Shown piece after piece: positions 1-7,143 of a DNA stretch of 64,000 nucleotides. Origin of the DNA: Rhodobacteraceae bacterium LMO-JJ12 (lineage in GTDB: Bacteria > Pseudomonadota > Alphaproteobacteria > Rhodobacterales > Rhodobacteraceae). The notes beneath the pieces were generated by a model. The model saw nothing but the letters and a program-made list of their open reading frames with translations. It was not told the DNA's origin and did not search any database. Positions within the stretch are counted from its first letter, which is position 1, and each line of letters begins with the position of its first letter. Location: positions 1,302,001 through 1,366,000 of the forward strand of contig JAKGBX010000001.1 of assembly GCA_021555075.1 (NCBI GenBank). The letters run 5' to 3'. The position numbers and the translations under genes are program-made.

Positions 1-135
1 GTGATTCCAGACGCTTTGATGGCGCGAATGAGTGGCGGGACGCTGGCCATCTCGGACGAGCCGGAAGGTGGGTCGCCCACGGGTGCCCCGACCGGTGCGG
101 TGCTTGCGGCGGCCCCTCTGATCACGTCGTCGTGA
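1..135 (+). CDS. Anti-sigma factor, RskA-type C-terminus (5' end outside window)
   Basis: Frame 1 is open from the first base to a TGA at 133-135 and reads as the last 44 residues of a protein. The segment LAISDEPEGGSPTGAPTGAVLAA resembles the conserved end of anti-sigma-K (RskA) domains, where L-E-P-x-G-G-S-P-T-G-x-P-T-G-P-V-L is typical. Such proteins are inner-membrane anti-sigma factors that hold an ECF sigma factor. The fasciclin gene just downstream fits, because sigma factor, RskA protein and fasciclin protein often sit together in alphaproteobacteria. The membrane segment and sigma-binding region lie outside the window, so the family call rests on the tail alone. Confidence 0.6.
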   Translation: MIPDALMARMSGGTLAISDEPEGGSPTGAPTGAVLAAAPLITSS

Positions 136-237
136 GCCGCTGAAACATCGTGAAACTCCTGTCGCGTGGGAAACGTGACTGCTTGTGACCCGGCCAGGAA
201 AGGCCGGGCTGAACACTCAGTTGAACAGGAGAAAACG

Positions 238-801
238 ATGACACGTTTCACAATTGCCAGCACCGCCCTTGCCCTTGCTCTGAGCGCAGGACTGGCCACC
301 GCCGGAAGCCATTCAAGCAACCCCATGGTGGGCGGCGCGCCGATGTTGCCTGAGAAAAACATCGTGGAAAATGCGGTCAATTCGGCCGATCACACCACGC
401 TTGTGGCTGCTGTCAAAGCTGCCGGATTGGTCGATACCTTGATGGGTGAGGGGCCGTTTACCGTGTTTGCGCCCACTAATGCCGCCTTTGCCAAGCTGCC
501 TGAGGGCACTGTTGAAAAGCTGCTTGAGCCGGGGATGAAGGAGCAGTTGAGCAAGGTTCTGACCTGTCATGTGGTCGCCGCAGATGCGATGTCAGATGCG
601 ATTGCTGGCATGATTGCAGACGATGGCGGCATGCATGATGTGCCGACCGTGGGCGGTTGCACGCTGAAGGCGCGGATGGATGGCGACATGATCACGCTGG
701 AAGATGAAAACGGCGGAATGGCGACGGTGACGATTGCGGATGTGAAGCAATCCAACGGCGTGATCCACGTGATCGACGCGGTGCTTCTGCCCAAGATGTA
801 A
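238..801 (+). CDS. Secreted fasciclin (FAS1) domain protein
   Basis: This 187-residue protein has a signal peptide (about residues 1-22, hydrophobic core and then ATAGS) followed by one FAS1 domain. FAS1 marks are a TTLVAAVKAAGL segment, FTVFAPTNAAFAKLP and, near the end, GVIHVIDAVLLP. It should be periplasmic or extracellular; FAS1 domains serve in adhesion or envelope interactions. The ATG at 238 is chosen because CAGGAG lies just upstream and the signal peptide starts there, although the frame is open further 5'. A hairpin (CCCGGCC/GGCCGGG, 189-208) sits in the leader. It follows an RskA-type anti-sigma gene and is probably in that regulon. Confidence 0.9.
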   Translation: MTRFTIASTALALALSAGLATAGSHSSNPMVGGAPMLPEKNIVENAVNSADHTTLVAAVKAAGLVDTLMGEGPFTVFAPTNAAFAKLPEGTVEKLLEPGMKEQLSKVLTCHVVAADAMSDAIAGMIADDGGMHDVPTVGGCTLKARMDGDMITLEDENGGMATVTIADVKQSNGVIHVIDAVLLPKM

Positions 802-843
802 GCGGTTTTCGCGTTCGACCAGAGGATCACCTCACAAGAAATT

Positions 844-877
844 GCACCGCTCGTGATTGCAAGATTGCAAGCGGTGC
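844..877 (+). terminator. Hairpin between fasciclin gene and msrB
   Basis: An 8-bp inverted repeat, GCACCGCT at 844-851 and AGCGGTGC at 870-877, closes an 18-nt loop that itself contains a repeated GATTGCAA. No T-run follows, so intrinsic termination is uncertain. It may protect or attenuate the fasciclin transcript ahead of msrB. Confidence 0.35.
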
Positions 878-913
878 AGCACTTATGACCCAAGCCCATA
901 GAGGAGAAGGCCA

Positions 914-1396
914 ATGACTACTCATATGAACCGGCGTTTTATGTTAGGCACTGCTCTGGCCGGAGGGGCGCTGTTGGTGGCGGGCGTGAACTCGCGTGCG
1001 CAGGCCGCGTTCGAGGTGACACGCACCGACGCCGAGTGGCGCAAGATGCTGAGCGCGCTGGAATACAAGGTGATGCGCAAGGCCGGGACCGAGCGTGCCG
1101 GTTCGTCGCCGCTCGATAAAATATATGACAAGGGTGTCTATCAATGCCGGGGGTGCGACCTGCCGCTCTACAGCTCGGAACATAAATTCGACAGCGGCAC
1201 CGGTTGGCCCAGTTTCTGGCAGGCGTTGCCCGAGGCGACGGCAACCCAGCCGGATCGCACGATATGGGGCGTGCATACGGAAGTGCATTGCCGTCGATGC
1301 GGTTCGCATCTGGGACATATCTTTGATGATGGCCCCAAACCGACGGGCAAGCGGCACTGTATCAATGGCGTGAGCCTGGTGTTCAAGCCCGCGTGA
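914..1396 (+). CDS. msrB: Peptide-methionine (R)-S-oxide reductase, Tat-exported
   Basis: MsrB reduces methionine-R-sulfoxide in proteins. The 160-residue product has a twin-arginine leader (NRRFMLG, then a hydrophobic stretch to about residue 32), so it should act in the periplasm on folded substrates. The zinc-site CxxC pairs are visible as CRGC and CRRC, the substrate pocket as FDSGTGWPSFW, and the catalytic Cys in HCINGVSL near the C-terminus. The start at 914 has GGAGAAGG upstream. The next gene (J-domain protein) converges on it. Export by Tat rather than residence in the cytoplasm is the notable point; the family call is secure. Confidence 0.95.
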   Translation: MTTHMNRRFMLGTALAGGALLVAGVNSRAQAAFEVTRTDAEWRKMLSALEYKVMRKAGTERAGSSPLDKIYDKGVYQCRGCDLPLYSSEHKFDSGTGWPSFWQALPEATATQPDRTIWGVHTEVHCRRCGSHLGHIFDDGPKPTGKRHCINGVSLVFKPA

Positions 1397-1473
1397 GAGT
1401 GTGGCGCAAAATGCTGAAGCAACGTTAACGGCTGCGCGCGGTGGTTTGCGCCAGGTCTTCTGGGCGGTTTGAA

Positions 1474-1492
1474 GGGCGGGTGATTCCCGCCC
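1474..1492. terminator. Terminator-like hairpin between msrB and the J-domain gene
   Basis: GGGCGGG (1474-1480) and CCCGCCC (1486-1492) form a perfect 7-bp GC stem with a 5-nt loop. On the plus strand CTATGCTTTTCC follows; on the minus strand TTCAAA follows. It lies between two convergent genes and may end transcription from both sides. Confidence 0.5.
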
Positions 1493-1550
1493 CTATGCTT
1501 TTCCGGTAGCCCATATTAGCGGGCGCAGGGCCGCGCGCAAATCACCCGGC

Positions 1551-2174
1551 TTATTTGAAGTTGCGGCTGACCTTGATCTGATCCCAGGCCCAGACAACTT
1601 CTTGCAGTTGTTCTTCCTGCGAGCGGTCGCCGCCGTTGATATCGGGGTGCAATACCTTGATCAGCGCCTTGTAAGCCTTGCGCACCTCGGCTTTGGTGGC
1701 GTTGTCTTTTACTTCGAGAATGTCGACTGCGCGGCGTTCGGTCGGCGGCAGACGGCGCTGACTTGTGCCGCCCTTGCCGGGGTTCTGCGTGGCATTGGCG
1801 CCGAGAATCTGGTGCGGGTCTTCCACGCCGAGCCGGGCCCATGCGCGCTGCTCGGGATCGCCGAGCGGCTTGGTCTGGCGCTCCCAGACCTTGTCTTTGG
1901 ACATCTGGGCGTTCAATTCGGCTTCGGTCGTGCCGTCAAAGAAGTTCCATTTCAGATTGTATTCGCGCACGTGATCCTTGCAGAACCAGAGGTATTCATC
2001 CAGCACATCCGGGGCCCGCGGCGCGCGGTATTTGCCCGGTTCATCGCATCCTTCCATGTGGCAGACGCGATTCGAGGTTTCGGACGCGCCCGACATGCCG
2101 CGACGGCCACGCGGGTTGCGCTTTTTGGCCGATGATACGGACATATCAAAACCGAAGGGATCGGATTTGCTCAT
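1551..2174 (-). CDS. J-domain (DnaJ-like) protein
   Basis: A 207-residue protein whose last ~60 residues form a J domain with the HPD tripeptide (LHPDINGGD), the motif that stimulates DnaK ATPase activity. The N-terminal ~140 residues show no G/F-rich or zinc-finger region, so it is not DnaJ itself but a short co-chaperone common in Rhodobacterales. The first half has Cys/His pairs (CHMEGCDEPGKY, then CKDH) that could bind a metal. The ATG at 2174 is preferred over a TTG six bases upstream because AAGGTG is correctly spaced. It is divergent from the BolA-like gene. Client proteins are unknown. Confidence 0.85.
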   Translation of the reverse strand: MSKSDPFGFDMSVSSAKKRNPRGRRGMSGASETSNRVCHMEGCDEPGKYRAPRAPDVLDEYLWFCKDHVREYNLKWNFFDGTTEAELNAQMSKDKVWERQTKPLGDPEQRAWARLGVEDPHQILGANATQNPGKGGTSQRRLPPTERRAVDILEVKDNATKAEVRKAYKALIKVLHPDINGGDRSQEEQLQEVVWAWDQIKVSRNFK

Positions 2175-2286
2175 GATCAAACACCTTTTCGACTCGGACC
2201 CGTGAGTTTAGCCAAAACCACCTGGAGTTCAAGCTCCATCGCAGCTTGCGCGCGAAACATGCCGGGTCTTTTGCGGCGCGGGTATT

Positions 2287-2315
2287 TTGACATATTGCGG
2301 CCAAACGACAATAGG
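2287..2315 (+). promoter_or_regulatory. Possible sigma-70 promoter for the BolA-like gene
   Basis: TTGACA at 2287-2292 matches the -35 consensus exactly. About 15-17 bases on, the sequence is ACAATAGG, a weak -10. It lies about 52 bases upstream of the start codon, in the divergent region with the J-domain gene. The -10 is poor, so this is tentative. Confidence 0.35.
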
Positions 2316-2366
2316 GTGAAACCTGCGCAAGCGAGATTTATTTGAAACAGGTCTAGGGGGCAGAAA

Positions 2367-2621
2367 ATGGCGAAAGCAGATGAGATGCGGGCCGCATTAG
2401 AAGCGGCGTTCGAAGTGCAGGAGCTTGAAATTGTGAATGAATCTTCGCGTCATTCGGGGCATTCTGGTGATGATGGATCAGGCGAGAGCCATTTTGCGAT
2501 ACGCCTGCGCGCGCCCGAGCTTGCCGCGATGGGCCGTGTGGCGCGCCACCGTGCGGTGAATAAGGCGCTGGGGGCCGAACTGGTCAGCTCTATTCACGCG
2601 CTATCGCTGGATCTGGGTTAG
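2367..2621 (+). CDS. BolA family protein
   Basis: An 84-residue single-domain protein with the BolA fold signature: an N-terminal helix, then LEIVNESSRHSGH, ESHFAIRL and the RHRAVNKALGAEL helix leading to IHALSLDL. BolA-like proteins usually pair with monothiol glutaredoxins and take part in Fe-S cluster trafficking or iron sensing. The central H-x-G-H stretch offers the His ligand used in BolA-Grx complexes. No glutaredoxin gene is in the window. The stop overlaps by four bases the end of the convergent DUF4177-like gene. Family assignment is firm; exact BolA subgroup is not. Confidence 0.88.
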   Translation: MAKADEMRAALEAAFEVQELEIVNESSRHSGHSGDDGSGESHFAIRLRAPELAAMGRVARHRAVNKALGAELVSSIHALSLDLG

Positions 2622-3067
2622 ACCGAGCGGGGCGGCGTTTCGGCGTCGTCATCATCCTGGTGTTCTGTGTCGGCGCTCGTGTCGTTTTCGGCGTAGACCG
2701 GCGGGGCGGGATGGGGTGTGGAGTCAGTGTCGGTGCGGGCGGTTTGAAAATCGGTGTTATGAACGGGGGGCGCGCTGGGCGCGTCGTCGGGCAAATGTTC
2801 TATCGCGGGCGGGTTAACCGCAGCGGTCTCTTGCGTGCGGGGGCGGCGGAAGACCAGCACATCACGGTAAACCGTTTGGCTGCCGGTGAGGCCCGCGCGT
2901 TCATCGCTGGGCAGCGTTTCGGCGCGCAGATAATCCCAGCCCTCGGCGCCGTGTTGGTTCATAACTTCTTGCAAAGCCAAGGAAAAACGCGACTCGGGGG
3001 TTTTGTATCCTCTGGCTTTCTGGCCCTTTCGCGGGGCCGGGACAACCTTGTATTCATACTGCGCCAT
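2618..3067 (-). CDS. DUF4177-like small protein with acidic disordered tail
   Basis: The 149-residue product starts MAQYEYKVVPAPRKG and continues with LQEVMNQHGAEGWDYLRAE, the pattern of DUF4177-type domains (a beta strand, then an amphipathic helix ending in G-W-x-Y). After about residue 80 the chain is rich in Pro, Thr, Asp and Glu and looks disordered. Function is unknown. I use the ATG at 3067, which has AGGA eight bases upstream; an in-frame ATG at 3100 lacks a good site. It ends convergently with the BolA-like gene. Confidence 0.75.
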   Translation of the reverse strand: MAQYEYKVVPAPRKGQKARGYKTPESRFSLALQEVMNQHGAEGWDYLRAETLPSDERAGLTGSQTVYRDVLVFRRPRTQETAAVNPPAIEHLPDDAPSAPPVHNTDFQTARTDTDSTPHPAPPVYAENDTSADTEHQDDDDAETPPRSV

Positions 3068-3130
3068 GGTCGCGATCCTATCTGAAATTCGTCGTTTCAT
3101 ATCAAGGCGAAGCGGGTAAGGAAAGAGAGG

Positions 3131-3227
3131 GTTAACGAGGCGTCCCGGTGGGTTAACGGTTATCCGGGAGCGAGACTGTGGGGGTGATCTGTGGCTGCTG
3201 TCTGGCTGTCGGGCGTATGACATACGC
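3131..3227. repeat. Intergenic element related to 32920-32979
   Basis: This non-coding stretch contains, in order, GTTAACG, CCCGGTGGG, GTGATCTG and GGCTGTC. The same words in the same order recur at 32920-32979. It ends in a perfect palindrome GCGTATGACATACGC (3213-3227). I recognise no named family; it could be a dispersed regulatory or structural repeat. Confidence 0.45.
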
Positions 3228-3320
3228 TGGCGTATGGTGGGGCGGCGCAAACAGTTACCTGGACGCGCGGTTGGGCAACGAAAAATCAGATTGGTGTCAG
3301 GTTGGTAACTGGGTCGATTG

Positions 3321-5324
3321 TCAGGCTTGCGCGAGGCGGGCGCGAATGCTGTCGCGCAGTTTGATGGCGGTCTCGTAATCCTGGCTGGAATGTTCGGGAT
3401 CATAGACGCGCAACGCGTTTTCCACATAGGTCAGCGCGATTTGCAGGTGGCTTTGCGCGTCGCCCTCGGCCTTGGTCGCCCAATCGTCGTGAAGATAGGC
3501 GAGGTTTTCCTCGGCCATGGCCCAGAGCATCGGATGGTGCGCCTCGTCATAGATTTCGAGGGCGGATTGATAGGCGGCTTGGGCGCGGGGAAATGCGGTC
3601 TCGGGATCTGTGCCGATTGCGGCCTGAAAGGCGCGGGCGTTGCCGAGATTGATCTGCACCAACGCCCAATCCATCGGGTGATCGCGTTGGGTGTAGATGC
3701 GCAGGGCCGCTTCGAAACAGGATTCGGAGCGTGCCAGCAGGGCGATGCGCATGTCCCCTTCGGCATGTTCGGCCTGCGCGGTGAGCGCATTGCCGAGGTT
3801 GAGTTGTATCGTGGCCCAGTCATCGGGGTGGTCGTCAGGGTTGACCGGGCCGAGTGCGGTCTCGAACGCGGTGACGGAGCGGACCATGGCGGCAGCGGCG
3901 GGCGCGCCATCGAGCCGTTCGCCCCATGCCTTGAGCGCGACCCCGAGATTCTGTTGCAGGCGTGACCAGTCCAACGGGTCATTGGCGCGGTCGCGGGCAT
4001 CGAGCGCAGCCTCAAACGCGGTGATGGTGCGCGCGAGATGGGCGATTCCCGCATCCCCTGCGGTGCGCGCGCCAAGCGTGTTGAGGGCGGCGCCGAGGTT
4101 TTGTTGAACGGTGGCCCATTCCTCGGGCGACCGGGTGCGATCATAGCCGGTGAGGGCGGATTCGAACACCGCGACCGCCTCGGTCAGAAGGGCCGTGCCG
4201 TCGGCATGGGCGGTGAACTTCGCCTGATTATGCAAGGCAATGCCGCGGTTCTGGCGACAGGCGGCGAGAAGATCGGGCTGGTCGGTTGCCTGCGCCTGGG
4301 CCGCACCGGTTTCGAGCATTTGCGCAGCAAGCGTGAGGGCGGTGCCGCCGTAGCGTTGACCATGGGCGAGCAGGAGGCTGGCATAGTGATTGCGGCGCTG
4401 CGGCGGTTGCAGGGGAGAGACCGCACCAAAGGCATCAGCGGCGGCGCTGAGCAGGGTGAAGGCCTGTTCGGCACGGCCACGCATCAGGGCGTTTTGGGCG
4501 CGCGCGAGGGTGGTTTCAGCAAAGAGCGTTGCCTCGGTGGTGGTGACGGCGGCGAGGATGTCTTCGACGGCATCGAAATCGAGCTGCTCGGCGGCGGTGA
4601 GGGCTTGGGATTTGAGGGAGGCGACTTCGCTGACGCGATCATCGAGGCTGTCGATCTGATCGCGGTAGAGGCGGTATTCGTCAGCCTTATCAGTGAGAAA
4701 CTCAATAAGCGTGGCAGGATCGGCCCCGGCGGGCGCGCCGAAACGGGCAGCGAGGGCAGAGAGATCGGCGTGCGCGAGGGCGGAAGGGGTATCGAGGGCC
4801 TGCTCGATGCCGCCAAGGCGCGCGAGGATGGCTTCGATCTGGCTCGATTGTTCCTGCTGGCGCTGCATCTGGATGCGGGTGAGGGCCGGGTCGAGGGCCG
4901 TTTTGAGGCGGGGATCGTCGCAGATCGTGGCGAGAATCGGGGCCAAAAGGCGGCGGAAGGCGCGGATGTGTTCGGGGCGATAGTCGGGGCTGTCGAGCCG
5001 GTCGATCAGATCGTCGAGGATGCGCCCGGAATCGAGCCCGTGATGGGCGAACTCCATGCGCGCGGCAGATACTTCAAGCATCTGGGGCAGAAGCAGGCGC
5101 GCATCGTCGGGCTTGTCATAGGCGGGTTTGGCCAGTTCGCGGTTGAAATCACGCTCAATCTCGGTGGCGAGTTGGTTGAGGGCGGGATTGCGGGCGGTGA
5201 TTTCCTCGCTGAGCAGACTGAGGGCGGAGAGCGCGGCGCGCCCGATAAAAACGCTGGTGGGGTTGGAAACGGCCGCGGCAACGGCGACGAGGAGTTGGCC
5301 GGTTTTGATGGACTTGGGGAACAA
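3321..5324 (-). CDS. Large TPR-repeat protein, function unknown
   Basis: This 667-residue protein has no signal peptide. About residues 1-230 are helical and contain an EEITARNPALNQLATEIERDF-like stretch and LLAPILATICDDPRLKTALDPAL. From about residue 230 to the end there are repeated ~40-50-residue helical units with the recurring phrase W-A-x-(V/I)-Q-x-N-L-G-x-A-L, i.e. tetratricopeptide-like repeats of the type that form protein-binding superhelices. The start is a TTG at 5324 preceded by GAAGG; no nearby ATG fits. No catalytic motif is visible and neighbours give no clue. It may be a scaffold or a signalling regulator. Confidence 0.7.
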   Translation of the reverse strand: MFPKSIKTGQLLVAVAAAVSNPTSVFIGRAALSALSLLSEEITARNPALNQLATEIERDFNRELAKPAYDKPDDARLLLPQMLEVSAARMEFAHHGLDSGRILDDLIDRLDSPDYRPEHIRAFRRLLAPILATICDDPRLKTALDPALTRIQMQRQQEQSSQIEAILARLGGIEQALDTPSALAHADLSALAARFGAPAGADPATLIEFLTDKADEYRLYRDQIDSLDDRVSEVASLKSQALTAAEQLDFDAVEDILAAVTTTEATLFAETTLARAQNALMRGRAEQAFTLLSAAADAFGAVSPLQPPQRRNHYASLLLAHGQRYGGTALTLAAQMLETGAAQAQATDQPDLLAACRQNRGIALHNQAKFTAHADGTALLTEAVAVFESALTGYDRTRSPEEWATVQQNLGAALNTLGARTAGDAGIAHLARTITAFEAALDARDRANDPLDWSRLQQNLGVALKAWGERLDGAPAAAAMVRSVTAFETALGPVNPDDHPDDWATIQLNLGNALTAQAEHAEGDMRIALLARSESCFEAALRIYTQRDHPMDWALVQINLGNARAFQAAIGTDPETAFPRAQAAYQSALEIYDEAHHPMLWAMAEENLAYLHDDWATKAEGDAQSHLQIALTYVENALRVYDPEHSSQDYETAIKLRDSIRARLAQA

Positions 5325-5430
5325 CGGAGCGGCCTTCGTGCGGGATGCTGGGGGCAGCTTAGGCGCGAGAGGGGCTTTAGATCAAGTTTTGAGCGACGCG
5401 GGCGTGCGCAAGCGGCGCGGGATGCCCGCC

Positions 5431-5901
5431 TTATCTGCGGATGCCGATGGGTTTGCCGACGGTTTCCGGTATGGGCAGCTCGCGGTGCTTGGCTGCCAGC
5501 GCCTCGACCCGTGCGAGGATGTCGGGGGGCATTGGCGCGACGCGCGGGCCGGATTGGTCGATATGCAGCATCATGCCCTCGCCGACGGCCGAGACCCACC
5601 CGTCGGAGTGGATCAGTTCCTGATAGAAATGTATGCGCTTGGCGTCGTGGTCGAGGATCTGGAAGCTGGCGCGGACGCTGTCGCCGAGGTGAATTTCACG
5701 CAGGTAGCGCAGGTGATATTCAGCCGAATACGTGGTCAGGCCGCGTTCGCGGGAATAGTCGGGGCCAAAGCCGATTTCATGCCAGATGCCATCGACGCCG
5801 CGATCAAGGAGCACGTTGTAATAGGCCATGTTGAGATGGCCGTTATAGTCGATCCATTCGGGCTCAAGTGTCATCGGTTGGGAGAGGAAAGGTTTGCTCA
5901 T
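5431..5901 (-). CDS. Acyl-CoA thioesterase, hotdog fold
   Basis: A 156-residue hotdog protein with the 4-hydroxybenzoyl-CoA thioesterase-like signature: WIDYNGHLNMAYYNVLLDRGVD at the N-terminus, with Asp/Asn at the usual catalytic position, then EYHLRYLREIHLGDSV. Such enzymes hydrolyse acyl-CoA or aromatic-CoA thioesters in the cytoplasm. Substrate cannot be read from sequence; carnitine-type and YbgC-type relatives share this motif. The ATG at 5901 fits the family length; the frame is open upstream into the neighbouring gene. It lies eight bases after the CopD-like gene and is probably co-transcribed. Confidence 0.82.
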   Translation of the reverse strand: MSKPFLSQPMTLEPEWIDYNGHLNMAYYNVLLDRGVDGIWHEIGFGPDYSRERGLTTYSAEYHLRYLREIHLGDSVRASFQILDHDAKRIHFYQELIHSDGWVSAVGEGMMLHIDQSGPRVAPMPPDILARVEALAAKHRELPIPETVGKPIGIRR

Positions 5902-5909
5902 ATCGGGTC

Positions 5910-6323
5910 TCAGAATGGTTTGACGACGACCACCCAGAGGATGGCGACTGTGGCGATGACGCTGACTTCGTTGAAGATGCGCAGGAAGAGGTCGGATTCG
6001 CGAAATACGCCGCGTTTGGCACGCGCGACCAATCGGCCCGTCCAGATGTAGTGCAGCGCAAGCAGGGTGACGAGGCCGATTTTCATATGGGTCCAGGGGG
6101 CGAAATCCCATATCGCCCAAGCCATATAGAGGCCGGTTGCCACGCCGATCACCGCCAGCATGGCCGAGAAGCGGTAGAGCCGCACGGTCAGGTCGCCGGT
6201 GGGGCCGAACGCGTTCGAGGCGGCGAATTCGCGCTTCCAGAAGATCAGCGCGCGCGGCACGGCGAAGACCGAGGTCATCCAGCCCATGACGCAGAGGATA
6301 TGTATGATTTTGATCCAGTCCAT
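5910..6323 (-). CDS. CopD-like / HemJ-like integral membrane protein
   Basis: A 137-residue protein with four predicted membrane helices. The first begins WIKIIHILCVMGWM, with a His in the position used for heme in CopD/HemJ-type proteins, and the second includes LYRFSAMLAVIGVATGLYMAW. A second His lies in HMKIGLVTLLALHYIW. These families either move copper or oxidise protoporphyrinogen with bound heme. Without the full HemJ pattern I keep the general call. It precedes the thioesterase gene on the same strand, separated by eight bases. Confidence 0.65.
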   Translation of the reverse strand: MDWIKIIHILCVMGWMTSVFAVPRALIFWKREFAASNAFGPTGDLTVRLYRFSAMLAVIGVATGLYMAWAIWDFAPWTHMKIGLVTLLALHYIWTGRLVARAKRGVFRESDLFLRIFNEVSVIATVAILWVVVVKPF

Positions 6324-6480
6324 GCCGGGTGTTTGGCGGATTGCGCGGCGGGGTTCAAGGGGGCCGATTTTATCCGCAGATGGGGCGAAGAAATCTGCGA
6401 CAGGTTTAAGTAAATTTTTACAGGTTCGGGATTAGCGTCGGATCTAGAACACATGGTGAACAACGATGGAGGGACACCCC

Positions 6481-7050
6481 ATGCAGGCATTGGTATTGAA
6501 CGAAGACCGCGACGCGCAGGTGGGTATGACGATTGCGCTTCTCAAGCGCGGGTTTCAGGTGGTTACGGCGGAGACGGTGGAGCACGGCATGGCCTATGCC
6601 GAACTGGGCGTTATGGATCTTGTGGTGATGAGCGAACGGATTGCGGGGCGGCTGAGCCATTCGGTGGCCTTGACGGCGGAACTGCGCAATCCGGCGCTGA
6701 CGACGATGATTCTGACGCCGCGAACGGATGGGGATGTGGACGAGCTTTATGAGTTGCTGCCGTCGCTCTATGGCTTGCTCGGGCCGGACCTTGCGCCAGA
6801 GATGATCGGGCGTCTGGCGGTGGCCGGGGTGACGGGCAGCATGGCCTGCGCCGAAGCGGCGCGGCGGCGCGAGGATGAGGCCGAACGGGATGAGGCCAGA
6901 CAGGATGAGGCCGGACAGGATGAAACTGGACAGGATGAGGCGGCGCTCATGGGGGCTGCGCTGGCCGGGATCATGGCGCGGGCGGCAGGGAGTCTTGACC
7001 GCAATGAGGCAGCGCAAGAGCCCGGCAAGAGGGAGATTGTGACGGCGTGA
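6481..7050 (+). CDS. Degenerate receiver-like protein with pentapeptide repeat
   Basis: This 189-residue protein begins like a response-regulator receiver (MQALVLNEDRDAQVGMTIALLKRGFQV), keeps the alternating strand-helix pattern and has a Thr-type switch strand (TTMILTPRTDGD). Where the phosphorylated Asp should be the sequence reads DLVVMSERI, so the acceptor is replaced by Ser. It is likely a pseudo-receiver that cannot take phosphate. Residues about 132-156 hold five DEA-x-(R/Q)-type repeats encoded by a 15-bp tandem array. No output domain follows. The start at 6481 has GGAGGG seven bases upstream. Role unknown. Confidence 0.7.
   Translation: MQALVLNEDRDAQVGMTIALLKRGFQVVTAETVEHGMAYAELGVMDLVVMSERIAGRLSHSVALTAELRNPALTTMILTPRTDGDVDELYELLPSLYGLLGPDLAPEMIGRLAVAGVTGSMACAEAARRREDEAERDEARQDEAGQDETGQDEAALMGAALAGIMARAAGSLDRNEAAQEPGKREIVTA
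6874..6948 (+). repeat. 15-bp tandem repeat inside the receiver-like gene
   Basis: Five 15-base units run from 6874, 6889, 6904, 6919 and 6934, with consensus GATGAGGCCGGACAG. The second and third differ at one base, the fourth has drifted and the last is partial. They keep the frame and encode an acidic, probably helical or disordered spacer, so copy number can vary without a frameshift. Confidence 0.85.
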
Positions 7051-7096
7051 TTGGCGCAGGGCCTGACCTTGATCGGGGAGGTCGGCGGGGTAATGC

Positions 7097-7124
7097 GCCG
7101 CCCTTCACGGGTCTGAAGGGCGGC
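7097..7124. terminator. Strong hairpin between convergent receiver-like gene and gatB
   Basis: GCCGCCCTTCA (7097-7107) pairs perfectly with TGAAGGGCGGC (7114-7124) around a 6-nt loop. There is no T-run on either side. Its place between convergent gene ends suggests a bidirectional transcript end or 3'-protecting hairpin. Confidence 0.5.
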
Positions 7125-7143
7125 TGACTGCCCGTTGGCGGAA

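Noticed and set aside
4038-5834. 598-codon open frame antisense to the TPR gene
   Set aside because: It is a GC-driven shadow: Gly/Arg-rich translation, no ribosome site, and the opposite strand has clear TPR repeats.
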